64,000 nt of DNA from Mesostigma viride (taxonomy: Eukaryota; Streptophyta; Mesostigmatophyceae; Mesostigmatales; Mesostigmataceae): positions 1,010,176 through 1,074,175 of the forward strand of contig RPFO01000084.1 of assembly GCA_009746045.1 (NCBI GenBank), read 5' to 3'. The translations under genes were made by a program, and so were the position numbers. Numbering within the stretch: position 1 is the first letter of the stretch; each line of letters starts with the position of its first letter. Below are positions 30,835-44,300 of the stretch, one piece after another. The notes beneath the pieces are model-generated. The model saw only the letters and a program-made list of their open reading frames with translations, had not been told where the DNA came from and ran no database searches.

Positions 30835-31199
30835 GGAGAGGAGGCGCAGGGTGAGCCGCGCGAGCGACTCCCTGTTTCGTTTGGTGTAAGGTTAAGGGGT
30901 GAGGCCAAGGCGGGAGCAGAGCGAGGGCATGGGACGTGGGCGCAAGGGCACGCGAAGGGGAGGCCATGAGCCACACATTGACAGGTCGTCAAGGCTGAGT
31001 AGTCAGCAGGCGACGACAGACAGGCCTGTGCTGTACGCGCCGAAAAGCCGCGTGCGCGTGCGTGGTGGTGCGTGAAGTCATACCCTTCGCTCTCAGGGGT
31101 CTCAAAATGGTGGTGATAAGATATCTTGGGTACGAGCTGGTTGAACGTATTACAGGAAGCAGGAAAGAAGGGAAAAGGTAGCAAGCAATAGAGGCGGTG

Positions 31200-32540
31200 C
31201 ACCAAGCACTGCTTGGAATGACGAGATGTGGATGTGCCATGCGTCTCAATGCCTACCTAGTGTTGTAATTTTTAACGTAGGTTTCATCTCAAACAAACGC
31301 AGGAAATCTTTACAAGCAAAAAGGGTATGTTGGCGTAGCTAAGAAGTTCAAGGCATGCATTCACCAAGCCCCCTATCATACACCCAACCAAATCCCCCAT
31401 TTCAGCACCAGGAGGAAAATGTCCTTCGACATGCCGAGAAAGCGGTGTAAGTGCAGAGCATTGCTGATGTCAGCCTGTCGATGCCAGTTCGCGACAAAGT
31501 GACCGATGGCCCCCCCAACTCGGTGCACGCAGTAGCCTACAAGAGGACCACGGTCCCAGGCAGGTCACCCACCAGCACAGCTCATGACCAGCTGCGCCCT
31601 CCACCACGGCGGAGGCAACAAACATGCGCCTCCCCACGCTCCCTCTACGACATACCTGGTAAGAATCGTGCTCCTACACAACACAGTACAGAATCGTGCT
31701 CCTACACAACATAGTGCAGAATCGTGCTCCAATACAACATACCTAGTACAGAATCCTGCACCGAAAATTGCTACAATGCCATGGCATGGCCCTTGTCACT
31801 GCCGGCCTCCCATACACTGGCCTGCATGTACTGGCTGCCCGCCTATTCACACCCCCTCGGTCTGCTCCTAGAAGCACTCACACTGCAAAAAATGGTAGTA
31901 CAGGTACACATACAGTCGGCATTCCAGTGGGCAGGCATGTGCGCTGCACAACAGGGTGGCCAAGTCCATACCAGTCGCCCTGCTGCACCAGCATGGTGCC
32001 GGCCAGGGTGTCGGCGTAAGAGCCGCTGGCACCCGCCACATTGGCCAGGTGCTGGCGGTCGTGTTGTCGTTGGCTGGAGCTGCTGGCATCCCTGCACGAC
32101 GCCTCCAGCAGTGAGTGAAGAAGCTGCGACACGGGCAAGGGGAACCGTCACGAGTGGCACCCCGGTTGAATGGGTGGCATCCGAGTTGGAAATAATGTTT
32201 CGGATCCAGAGGGCAGGAAAGGGACCTAGGGATGTACTGAGCATGGTTGGTGGGGGGTGTCGACAGCGTGCATCCATTCAATAGCTTTGCAGGCCAATAG
32301 GGCACGTACCAAACGGTGCCAGATTCAGAGAAGCGATAAAAAAGAAGAATTAGTTACTACATACAAGGGAAAGTAGTGCCACTTTTAAAGCAAGCGCCAC
32401 AGAGGAATATGCCCCCCGAATATTGTGGCCAATGCTGCAGCAAGGGCATGTAATGATGGCGGCGTGAATGTCACTTATGTAATAAGATATTCAAAAGGAG
32501 AGATGTCTACCCAAACTCCAACTAGAGCGACCAATCAACC
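31200..32540. other. Probable intron or spacer with short repeats
   Basis: 31660-31755 has three copies of CAGAATCGTGCTCC-type units. A minus-strand frame at 31878-32138 (SQLLHSLLEASCRDASSSSQ, then YADTLAGTMLVQQGDWYGLG) could be an exon linking the flanking long exons, but I see no family match. The rest is unremarkable. Confidence 0.35.
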
Positions 32541-32541
32541 A

Positions 32542-35500
32542 TCAACAAACAGCAAGCCAACGTGCCTTGGGTGATGTCTGGCATGCTTTGTCGACCGCTT
32601 CCCAGCCACCTTCAGTCCCACCGCGCAGCCCCCGATCCGTGCCCATGTCCGCGTGCGTGCCCATGTCCGCACCATGTCCCTCCCTGCGGCCATGATGGTC
32701 TCCTACCCGCGATAACTCCCGCCCGTGGCTGCTGCCACCATCCCAACCCCTCCTGTCCTCCAGCCCACCCATTGCGTCCTCATCCAGAACCCTCTGCGCA
32801 TCTTCAGGCGTGCCTAGCCTCTCAAAACGATTCGATGGCGGCAAAACCTCCCGCTGCCCCTCGCCATTCCCTCTCCTCCCCCCACTGTCGTCACCACGGG
32901 GTTCCTCACGCCCCTCTTCCCCTTGCGCCAGCCAACGCGGCCGGTGTGGGATGGCCTGCGCCGGGTCCGACCAAGCTGTCGGAGTCCCCCGTTGCGATGG
33001 GTACCTAAGCCTCCTGGCATCGGCATCCCTCGCATCCTCAACATGGCTACCCAGCGGCTCCATCACGTCCCTCTTGCCTCTCCCTCGGTACCCCCTTCCA
33101 TCCCCCTCGCTGCCATCCCCGCGTTCTATCCTTTCCCCGCCACCCCACCGATGAGGGCTCCCCCCATGACCCTCGACACTCCTCCCCGCCTCCCCACCGG
33201 CGGCCACATAGATGGCCTCCCCTCCATCGTGTACATCCCTCCCCTGCGCACCCTCATCACCCACACGGCCGCTGGCGTCCACTCCACGCCCGGCACCTGG
33301 CACGCTCCTAACCTGCCCATCAGCACCCGTAGCAACTTGACCCCCCTCCTCCCATGAACCTCTCCGCTGCCGGTCCAAACTGCCCACCGGATGGCGACTC
33401 CATTCCCCATACTCTACGCGCGCGGGGCCGCGCACAACATCCTCAGGGTGCGCCCCCTGATCCCCCAACCATAGGCCTCGGTAGCCATCCGGACCGCCGC
33501 CGCTGTACGCACCCTCCTCCCAGCCAGGGACCCTGGCGCCGGACCCCGCGGGCTCCCCCTGCTGGCCCTGGGGCCAAACATGGCGATCGCCCTCCCGCTC
33601 GCCCTCACCATCCCGCAAAACCTCACCGTCTCGCTCGCCATGGCCCTCCCACTCGCTCGTGCTCCTGTGCTCGCGGTGGTTGCCACGGTCGTATTCAGGC
33701 CCGGCATCATAGGGAGGGCGGGGATTGGGGTCCTCCCGTGCGGCAGCCTCCCGCGACTGGCCAGGCACCCCCCACTGATCTACACATTGTGCCGAGGCAC
33801 GGGACTCGACCGATGGCCGCGCGGCAGGGGCATCTGTTTCCCGTACCGCCACGTCATCGTTTGCCTGGGTGGGCTGCACGCTTCTGTGTCCGGATGCCTC
33901 ACCCGTGCCGCTGCCGTCACGATGGCCCGCAACAATGGAAAACTGGCCTGCGCTTCTGTACGGCACACCTGCACCACTGCCGTCCTGCTGGCCTGCAAAA
34001 TGTGGCTCATCGTGGTCGTCATGGCCGCGGTAGAACGGTCTAGCCGCCCCTGAAGAGCCAGCACGCGGTGCGAGACTGGCACGCTCCTCCCTGACCGCCC
34101 CCATGTCATGCCCATCGGCGACCTCCACTCCATTCGACAGCGCCCTCCGCGCGTCAACCCCCTCCCCGTTACTCTTGTGCACAGTGACCCCCTGGCCCCG
34201 CCCCTGCCAGCCATTCGCGTCCAACCGGCGACCTGCGCCGCGGATGCTGTCAAGGATGCTGTCCAATGCCGCTGGGCCGCCCCGCTCCTCCCCAGGTCCC
34301 CCCCCCCTAGCAGCCGCAGGAGCGGCCGCCGCGGCATCTTCGGATGAGACTCTCGGGTCCCATGTGCCCCGATCACGAAACACATCCGCATGAGCCCCAG
34401 TGGTCTGGATGCTGCCAACCGCCACACCATCCCATGCCTCCCCCCTCTGGAGCCGCGATGCAGAGGGTGGCGGGGGGGGCCGCGTGGATGCCACCCCTTG
34501 CACCCCTTGCCATGGGCCAGCCTCCCCCCTGCCATCGGAGTATGGAACGGCAGAGGCTGCATGAAACGCCGAGCGCGGACGATGGGATGGCGAGTATGGG
34601 GTCGAGAAACTAGCTGCTGTCGGCTGCTCAGGATACCCCCGATAGTCACTACCAACATCCGTCCCATTGCCGGCATCCCTCCCACTGCCAACATCCCGTT
34701 GCGCTGACTCCCCTTCCCCTAGCGACGACTCGTAACCCCCTCTCCGTGCGCCAGCAGAAGCGGCAACCCCATCTCGGCCGCTCGGCGGATACCCCAACGC
34801 GGCGCGGCGGGGCGACGCGCGGCCGTTGGCGGCAACACTGACACCTGGCACCCTCGCGAACGCAGGGGCCAAGGTGCTGCCCCGCAGGGGGATAGCGTCC
34901 AACTCGCTTCCTCTTCCTCGCACGGTGGCCGCGTTGGGTTCACTGCCCCGCGTGCCGGCGGGGGCGCGGACCCGCATCGCCGCAGGATCGAGCGTGATTG
35001 TGTCCACCACGAACGTGCGCGGGCTGTGCAGCGTGCCGACTGTAAAGTCGCGGTGCCGAGCCAGCCCGCCCACCTCCCTATTTGTCCTCTGCCCAAGACC
35101 AACCGCCCCCGCCCCCCGGTCACTGCCCCCCCCCCGCAGTTGCACTTGCCCCCCCCCCCCGTGGTGTCCACCGGCCCTCGTACCCAGCGGACACGGTGAA
35201 ATCGTGAACCGTGCGGAATTCATTCACGTCAAACCCTCGGTGGCCCGATGCCCCAACGGGTATGCTGGCCGCCGCGTGGTCCAGCCAACGTGAGCTGACT
35301 GCGGGCCAGGGGCCATGCCCGATGTCATCATCCCACAGGGACGCTGGCGCCATGGGCCCCCCATTTCCCTGCGGAGCCCTGCTACCCTGGCCGGTGTTCG
35401 AGGCGGCGGATGCGTCCGCACTGGAGTTTATGCCCGCTGCGGTGCCCATGCGGGGGGGCGGCCGTTCCCGTCCGTATGGCACCTCTCGCATGCGAGACTC

Positions 35501-36691
35501 ACCCACTGAGGCGGGTTCTGTGTACGCCATCAACTGGGCCTGCGCTGGCTTTGTTGCCCCGTGACCGTGGCTACCGTGGCTCTCGCCGCTGGCGCCCGTG
35601 CGCACGCGCAGGCCTGGAGGCGTGGTGACCTGCTTGGCAGATGGTAGCAGCCGTGGGGTGGCAACCAGGGGTGGCAGCCAAGGGAAACAAGCAGGATGGC
35701 AACCAGGGGTTCCAAGCACGGATGCAACTTATGACGATGTGCGGTCAAGTTCTGCACAGGACTGCGCCGCGATAATATCTTAAGATTAAAAAGAAAGTGA
35801 CAGCTTAAGGGTTACACAGCACTTGTCTTCACAAAAATCATGACGTGTTTCATACATTTTTGTAAAGCCAACTGCCAAATGCCCATGCACGCCAGGATTG
35901 AATTTAATGGTGACACTGGCAGTGACGGGGATAATGGAGGATGATAATGACACGGTGATGAGGACGCAAGCACGGTTGCAAGGATGGAATACTAGTATAT
36001 ATTTATTGATAATGAAAAATTACAGAGGTGAGATCGGCATGCAACATAAGGACAGCCCCGAAAAGAGGAAGGACACTAAAGATCACTGGCATGCAAGGAT
36101 CAAGCCGACACAACGAACAAAACTACAACACCGCACGGAATGTATTTAGTAGTACGAGCTCCTCTGTTACAAAACAAGAGCTACCACCCCCCGGGATCAT
36201 GGCAGGATACAACCTACTACTACACACCCAGTAGCCACTGATAGCAGCATGGTTGTTAACAGCTGGGTTGATAATGCCATCGTTGATACCAGCAATCCAG
36301 CATCGCTTGTGGTGGCAGCAAATGGCTAAAGCAAGTAAACACTCACCAAATCCCACGACTCGCTGCCGTCGTGCTGGCCATTTCTGGCAGCCGCCACGCC
36401 GCTCCTCCGTTGGAAGCCATCCGGACCACCCTGGTCCTTCTCCAGGCCCCCTTCTTGATCCTCACTCGCCCGCCTGCTACCACTTCTGTTGTCACTACTA
36501 CTCGTCACTCCCTTCCCTAGCGCTCGTTCGCTGCCCGCCGCACCCCTCATGTCCCGCTCCGCATGCGCGCCAGTAAGGGCCAGTCGGTCGAGCGAAACGC
36601 GGGGGGGTAGGCCAGATGGCACGCCTTCCGTGTGCCAGGTGTTCTCAGGGGAGATGGCGAGGGAATCGTCTGCCAGATGCAGGGAAGCCAT
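32542..36691 (-). CDS. Very long disordered protein, unknown function
   Basis: Exon 1 is 36691-36347 (ATG; 115 codons; starts MASLHLADDSLAISPENT) and ends at a good GTGAGTG donor. The next coding block starts near 35760 after CTGTGCAG and runs to about 35162. There the frame changes at a run of 12 C (35149-35160) and continues open to 32542 as an 890-residue frame. The simplest reading is one exon with a homopolymer indel. The product is Gly/Arg/Glu/Ser-rich, with HREH, RDGEGEREGDR and similar charged repeats, and has no recognisable domain. Near the C-terminus is SNRFERLGTPEDAQRVLDED, the only part that looks helical. It is perhaps a nuclear or RNA-associated scaffold, but this cannot be decided from sequence. 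It may continue into the exon at 29152-30834. Confidence 0.45.
35995..36085 (+). repeat. Dispersed repeat copy in intron 1 of the disordered gene
   Basis: Carries ATTGATAATGAAAAATTACA, then GAGGTGAGATCGGCATGCAA and CCCCGAAAAGAGGAAGGA, matching the family at 18533, 22690, 23390 and 23670. Confidence 0.65.
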
Positions 36692-38359
36692 GCAACGCAG
36701 GTGGGCCTTGGGCCATGCTCATGAACTAGGGCATGAGGGAGGCGAGAAAATTAAAACCTGGGGCCACTCCTCTCATAAAAATTCAGACTATGGATGCGTG
36801 ACAAGCCAAACCATGCAAGTATTTCTCTTTTCTCTTCCCCCCCTCGCCCCCCTCCCACAAAACAAGTGTACCATGCCATAACTAAAGAACCATTATCTTA
36901 GTAAATCATGCTGTTGTTCACGACAAACTGACTGTCTTGTGTGACCGTGCAAACGCGCATGTACCTGCCACGTAATATCATAGAGCAGCCACGCAATCTT
37001 CGGAATTACCATCGGTTGCAGTACATGAAACGGCAGGAGTGGCACTAAGGCACACCGCACAACGGAAATTGTTGCGGAAACTACCGGTGTTGCGAAGCAT
37101 TTATGGCGTGTTCGAGACAAAAAAACGGAGGTGCTTTTCTTTTGTGAAAAGGCCCTTACTAGTCGAACACTGCTTAGCCGGTGCAATTCCTGCTATTACT
37201 AACTCACTAAAATTGGAACAATCCGGCCTAGCTGTCACGATGTTCGACTTTCAGTGCAGAAAGACGGAATAGCTGAAGGGCGCGATGAATGGACAGGCGA
37301 CCTACCTCGAAGCCAGACAGGGCATCTCGGAGACGGTCTTGACATTCTCTGTGTAATCAGTAAATGCCCGAGCACGCCAGTGAGCTCCACTGCAGACTGC
37401 AACAGGCGATAACTACGGAGGCAACTCAACGTAAGCAGCTAGTCCTCTGGGCTGGAAAGCACAATTCCAGCTCAAGGCTAAGAACAGCGAATTCATCTGT
37501 ATACGAAACCAAGGTGCTTCGCACCCGTCAGGCCTCTGCAGGGTGCTACGTCCAATAGTGCACCATACTCAACGGCTGCGCTCCGCGGCCTAATGCAAGG
37601 GCACTACAGTAATGGCCACGTAAAATTGTTTAAAGTGTCTCCACGGCCTCGCGGACAGGACGGATGGAAGATGATGGATTAATAAATAACAGGTTTTCTG
37701 CTTCCCCGGCCCCGATGCCGGAAATCAGGCCATGCTTGTCTTACGTTTCATCGTTCCGGAAGTTCCGTTGGAACCAAACTTTTCTCCTTGCGACGTTGCC
37801 ACTTTCAACTTACAGGGCGTCCTGACGTCCTGTACGAATGAAAGGCACAGAATCCCCGTCCTGATTCTTGCGTGCGAGGGTTTGCAGCCAGTCAGTTGTC
37901 AGTTGGATGACTTGGATCCCAAGTTCCCAACCTGGAGTGATTGCAGGCTGCCAAGTTGTGCTGCCAGCTTGGGATATCCTTAGTATCCAAGTACAAGTAC
38001 ATTATGGCAACTTGGTTTGGCACCATTGTCAGCAACTCAGCGAAGTCGCTGCCCAAGTGCCCATGTGCGGGCAGTGCGGCGTGCGCAACAACGACAACTT
38101 CCTGGTCGCGACAGTAGTAGCTACCGGTGCATACCTACTCAATTGCCATGTGGGATTAGCGGTGCATTGCAAGAATAGGAAGCACTCCAACATCCGGGGA
38201 CACCAACCTGCACCAAGCCACCAACCATGTTTGTTGTTGGCTTTCACGGCTTGTTATACTACGTCCGCTACCACGGCTTCGAGTTTGATTTTTCAAGGGA
38301 AGGGCATACCGTAAACAGGCGGGCTCGGAAGAGCTCGTGAAGTGGTAAAGTGATATGCC
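36692..38359. other. Intergenic region, no supported gene
   Basis: Lies between the divergent minus-strand disordered gene and the plus-strand RUS gene, so it should contain both promoters. Only short incidental open frames are seen. There is no clear TATA box or repeat. Confidence 0.4.
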
Positions 38360-41300
38360 ATGGCGTCTTCGTTGTGTCTCTCTTCAATAGATGCACGTGT
38401 TGATGTTGGTCTGATAACCCCTTTTTTGGCCAAGACAGACCATTTTTGTAAATTTACCCGATGCAAAAGTACCGTTTATCGACAGGCCAAGCGTCAGGTA
38501 TATTGCCGGGCAGGAAATTTGTCAGCAAGCGGCAATGATAAGCCGGCGGATAAAGATTCCAAGGATGATCGCAGTGGAAAGAAGGGGATCTTGCAGAAAC
38601 ACAACATACTATGCCTCAGCGAGCCTGTTATAGCAACGGAACGTCGTGGGGCGCACGGCCATCGAGCGTATGTGGTCGGGGAGTCCGGAGGTCAGTGAAT
38701 TCTGTCAGCCTTAATGTTGGGAAAACAACCAATAAGAACCGCAGCCAAGGAGAAGTCCATCGCAGCGAGTAGGGTGTTCTTCTGTCACTGCCCACGCGGC
38801 ATTGCTGGGTCGTAAGCGTCTTTTTCAACTTTAGAAACGGTCCTTTATTAATGGAAATAGAAACGGAAAAATGCTGCCCGCATTTTTGCGGGCAGCTTTT
38901 GTAATGTCTTTATTTGGAGAGGGATCCAAAGTTGCAGTTTTGATTATTGGAACGTGGTCTTCCGCTAGGAAGGATGCCAGGTAGGCCAATAAGAAGAGAC
39001 GACAATTAGTGCTCACTTTTTCATTTGGGCTAGTCCTGGCGGTAGGTATAAGGGCTGTCCATGCATTTTTGCTTTCAAGACACTTTTTTGCTTAGCAAGA
39101 GTACATTTGACGCAGTGATGGTTGTAGTTAGTTTATGACATCGTAGGTGGAAATATATGGTATTAGTATCCCAGTTGCAGGCAGATATATTTGATTGCCT
39201 CAAGAATGGTAATGTCATCAACTCTGTGAGACAGTTGGCAGTGATGTGATGTCGATGGGACACATTCGAACGACTAGGAACAGTTGCTACGGATGCTGTT
39301 GACTGCCTTGCGCTTGTAAGGGCAGTACCCTGGGAAACCTGGCATTCTAGTTTCTAATGCCAAACGGGGGTATCAGCTGTCTCCAAAAATTCCCTCAATG
39401 TCTATGACATAGGCTGCGGTTGCTCCTTGCGCATCGTGCACCGTCACAGATGTATAACGTCGAGGCAAGCAGCAAACAGTTAGTTAAATGCTGCCGAGCG
39501 CCGGGACGCGAAAACCGCAAAAGTTCAAGTAGCTCCAACATGGATTCGAACTAGGACCTCTGGCAAAGTTCTGAGGCTATATGGGTCTCCTGATCCGTAC
39601 GCCTCCCAAGCTACAGCCCAACTGCGAAAAAACTTATTACCGGAGAGCGGTGCCAGATGTATATCTACATCTTCTGTGCTGCTCCATGATGCCGTGGGCC
39701 TAGTGATAGGAAGGAAAGGGTGCATGGATGCACTGTTACGGGGTATTATCAGAGCTTTGTCATCAGATCAACAGCGTTCTGAAGGCACGTGCTGCTGTTC
39801 CTGGGGTTCAACTTGCGTTGCACGAGGGTGTCACGCAGATTGGCCTTGTTCCACTCAGCTGGAGGGAAGCAGACGATCATGTGGCCTGTGGGATTTGTCA
39901 TGCAAGCATCAATACCGTTTTTGCCTTGGTGAACGAATTCCACAAAACTTCACACGTCCAGCAACGCTCTATCTACTCTAACAGCAGGGTCGCATCAGAA
40001 GGTGCCTGGACGCTTGAGAAGCTCCGTCTTGGTCAAATGCATCCGTGTGGCTTATTCCCTGCCTCGCTTCCGGGGTCTTTCCCTGGCATTCTCCACGACT
40101 TTTGGGGGGGGCTGGACGCCTTGCTCTTTCACTTTTCCTGGGCACCACCCTTGGCACTGCCCCTGGCCCCAGAGCTCAAGCTGGTCAAGAGCATGGAGGT
40201 GCGCAGCCCGCTGGAGCAGCTGACCGACTTCTTCCGTGGCCTGCTGCTGCCGCAGGGCTACTCGTCACTGGGGTCAGACTACTGGCAATTCTCCATCTGG
40301 TGAGCTGCTGCACGTGTCTTTAAGGGAATGGCTCCAGTGACTTGTACTTAAATTCTTCGCACCGGTTGGGCGCGTCTGCTCAGCAAAGTAGAACTAGGCT
40401 TTGGGTAGGCGACTGTAGATTTTGAAACGATATACAGGAGGGGATATTTTAGTGGCCAACGCAGCCTTGCCTTAAATGATCCTGGTTGTCATGCTGGCTG
40501 CCATTCCAAGTGTCCAGCGCACCGGCCACTTTAGCCAAAGCCGAGGCCATATCTTGCACCAAGTAAGACAACTTGCCTTGCAACCAATTCACTGCGTCTA
40601 CCAATTCTAGACACTGATCTCTCCCCCCCCCCCCCCTCCCCCCCGGAGGATGATCGCCCCCCCCTCTGCTGATGAGGATCGTCCCCCCCCCCTGCCCCCC
40701 TGCCCCCTCTCTTCAGGCATGCGCTGCGTAACGTGGTCTCCTCGGCCATGGCGGTGCTTGCCACGCGCTCGCTGCTGCTCGCCGTGGGCGTGGGCGCCTC
40801 GCACGCCGCGGCCGCCTCCGCCACCATCAATTGGGTGCTGAAGGACGGCCTTGGGCGCATCGGGTGCATCATCGCTGTCGCCATCGTCGGCAACCGCTTT
40901 GACAACGAGCCCAAGACATTCTTCTTTGCCGGTGAGGATGCCTAGTTTGCATTGCCCTTTGCCCGGTGGGGCTTGTTTTGCTCATTGAAACCCCCCTCCC
41001 CGCATCAACCACCATATAAAGGCCTGGTATATTCCTGCTGTCCCACGTCTCATCCCACCCCTTGTGGTAACAGCAGGGTCGTACTTTGATTTTGGCCAAC
41101 TTTGCCTTCTCCTTTCCTCGTTTGTCGTGTTGCACATGCCCGCCTCGTAAGTTGCTTCCCTGTTTTGCACATGCTTTCTTTGCCATCCTTGTTACCTGCC
41201 GACCTGGCCCCAGCTCTGAGCTCCCTTTGCTTTTTACGCCCCCTTTCCCCTCCCTCCTCTTCTTCCTCTGCCCCCCTCTGTTTCTCGTAATAACAACAAC

Positions 41301-44300
41301 AAACAGGCTACCCCCACCACACACATGCCCCCCCACCTCCCCATTCCCCCTTACCCCACCCTCACAAACCCTACCCGCCGGCCCAACCGTGCCCCCACCC
41401 CCACCCCCCCACCCGCTCCCTAAATGGCCACCATTAACGCCCCCACCGATCCCTAACAGGCGACGTGATCTACGAGATCGGCCTGGGCATCGAGATCATC
41501 ACCCCGCTGCTGCCGCACCTGTTCCTCATCACGGCCTCCATCGCCAACGCGGCCAAGACAATCAGCTACATGATGCGCCTGCCGCCGCGCGCAGCCATCC
41601 TCAAGAGCTTCTCGCGGAGGGAGAACCTAGGTGGGTGCCGCATGCACTTCCACGAGCTTCAAGTGTGGCTGACTTGTGCCCGCCCTCTCCCCGCATTCTT
41701 TCCCCCCATTTCCCCTCCTTTCCTCCCCCCTGTCTTCCCTGCCCCCCCCCCCCCCTCTTCCCGCCACCCCTTTCCCCTTGCTTTCCCCCCCCCCCCCCTT
41801 TCCGCCACCCTTCCCCTCCCCCTTCCTTTTCCCCCCTTTCCTTCCGCTTTCCCCCCCCCTCCCCCCTCCCTTCCCGCACTCCCTTGCGCCCCCTTCTCCC
41901 CCCTTTTGCTTGATACCACGTCGGGTTCCCTCACATCGCAGCCAGGCATGGACGGTACAAGCCTGTGCTCTCCTTTTTGTGGGAAGACTTCAGTGAGCCT
42001 GGGAATCAGTGACGGGGGTGCGGATGCCAGCCTGCCCCTTGCCCACACGTCGATGCAGCACAGTGCCTCCCACAGAGCGTGGCGTACGCTTGGCCTGCCC
42101 TCTGCTGTTGTCACCTGCTGCACTGGCTAGGGACTGCTACACTGTGCCTAGGCCCCCAACTGTGCTCGTCGGCCCCCACTTTGCGAGCCCCTGTGCAAGA
42201 GCGTCTAGATGGCTCGTATGAGCATTTTGTCTGTGCATCTCCCTCCTTCCCTCCCCGCCGCCCTGCGTGTTAGGAGCATTCTTTTCCCAGTGTTGTGATG
42301 GTCATCAGCATGCCGCAGTCATGCATGACTCAGCATGTTGGCATGACATGGAAACCTGCGGTGCCAAGATGTCAGCATAACCGCGACGCCGGCATTAAGC
42401 ATGACAATGACCCAAGTGTGATGCCGTTCTTCGAGATTCTGTCCATGAGGTTCAGGTCGTCCCTAGCATGTTTCGCTGTTGAAAAGACCCTGGACGCCTT
42501 GGGCATGCGCCTGCAAACTTAAAAAAAACACATCAAGGACAGCATTGACGAGAACGTTAAGTACAGCGTCAAGTAATAAACTACAACATACAACAGTGTC
42601 AAGAACATAAGCAAAGGTCATGCCTTATCCACACGTGCCCTGTGTGCAGGCGACGTCTCCGCCAAGGCCAACTCGCAGGAAGTGCTCTCCTCCCTGGTGG
42701 GCATGGCGATAGGCATCCAGCTGTCACGCGCGGTGGGCCACAGCGTGGCTGCCTCGCTGGCCTGCTACGTGGTCACGCTTGCCACTGTCATGTTCTGCTC
42801 CTACAAGTCCCTCGCGCGCCTCAAGCTCAACACGCTCAACTGGCAGCGCACCGAGATTCTGGGTGGGTAGGGAGGGCGCACACTGGGTGGGTTGGCGGCC
42901 GGAAGAACTGGATGGGTTCAGGTAACGGCTGAGGTCGATGAGGGATTCGTGTAATGGCTCTATGGTGAGCGCACGGATCGCGGGTGGTTTGGTCGACAGG
43001 CTTCTGGGTGGGTAGTTGATAGTTCTTATCTTGGGTAGGTGGTATCTTATCTGGCGCCTCCTGATTCCACCCCAAGCGTTGAAGTAAGACCCATCACTGT
43101 TCAATTGACCTCAATACCCGTACACGCGCCGCACCCACCCACCCACCCACTGCATTTCAACCGTGCAGGGCCCCCATGCCCGTGCCTTTAGACGGCCTTG
43201 CGCTTGCCCTACATGCCGAACACCCTAGTTTGGGTCCTAAGCGCATCGTGCACTCCCTGCGAATCCACCCCCAACAATCTGGTCATTCCTTCTCTCCTGT
43301 TAACATGTCCATAAGTGCAATACATTTCAATGCCTTTTCTCCCCCCCCCTCCCCCCCAGCCCGCCACTACGTGCGCACAGGGGAGGTGCCTCACCCGTCG
43401 AGTGTAAACAAGATGGAGCGCATGTGGCCGCTGGGCCTGCCCGCGGAGATGCGTGTCGCGCGCTGGCAGTGCACTTACGGCGCGCCGCTGCATGCCACAT
43501 GCGAGACGCAGACCGAGTTCAACGCAATGCGGACGCTGTATAAGAAGGAAGAGTAGGTGCTACTGAACAGGAAAGAAGAGTAGGTGCTGCTGTACAAGAA
43601 GGAAGAGTAGGCGGCCGCTGGTGGGGTTGCTGAGGATGTGGTAAACGTAGTGCGGTAGAGCGAGTGGGTGCTTTGTGCGTGCGTGCGGTGATGGCCTCGG
43701 GAGGACAGAAGAGGCAGCAATGTGCCGCCCATGACGGTGTGTCTCGTTGTAGGCTAGGGGGATGGGACCCAGGTTCGGCACATCCGCTGATTGCGCGGTC
43801 TGTCGTTGCCGCACATGTCACAAGGCCGCAGCTATGACCTCCTCAGAATAGGCCGCTGACAGCACCAGGGGAAGGTGTAGCATTGCCACAATGGCGCATG
43901 GCCCTCATGCGCAGGATGTCAGTGTCATGAGTTAGGATGCCGTGCAGAGTGGAATGCCCACATGTGGGTATTGTAGAGTTTCTGGTGTCGTGCTTGTATG
44001 GGCTCAGATGTCAGGGCTCAGTGAGTGTTTCGTGGTGGGGAACTGGGTGGGGTTTCCTTGCCTCCTCTGCCGTCATTTGCAGGTACCTGCTGAGCTGTCA
44101 CTGGAATCCTAGCCAAGACAAGTCTTACATCAGGTGCGTGGTTGGTGGTCGATGGATGGTGGCTGTCTTACATGGGCATGCATCACCATTAATTATCGCT
44201 GGCTGTCGTAACTTTTGTTAGTCTCCTGTTTTCTGGAGACGGCAACAGTTCCAGGGATCAAGGTCTCTAGTTCTTGTGCATGCAAAACGGTAACCCACTT

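Noticed and set aside
29400-30969. Plus-strand frames up to 237 residues opposite the long minus-strand exon
   Set aside because: GC-rich antisense shadows with no motifs; the minus frame is longer and uninterrupted.
36326-38320. Small frames at 37039-37272 and 37868-38314
   Set aside because: Short, without motifs, and lying in the expected divergent promoter region.
41676-41996. Pro/Phe-rich frames of up to 275 residues around 41.1-42.1 kb
   Set aside because: They read through the C/T-rich introns of the RUS gene; phase-matched exons on either side explain the coding.
43538-43556. End of the RUS protein at the in-frame stop after KKEE
   Set aside because: A GTATAAG donor at 43538 joins in phase to 44083 and restores the conserved C-terminal half, so the stop is intronic.
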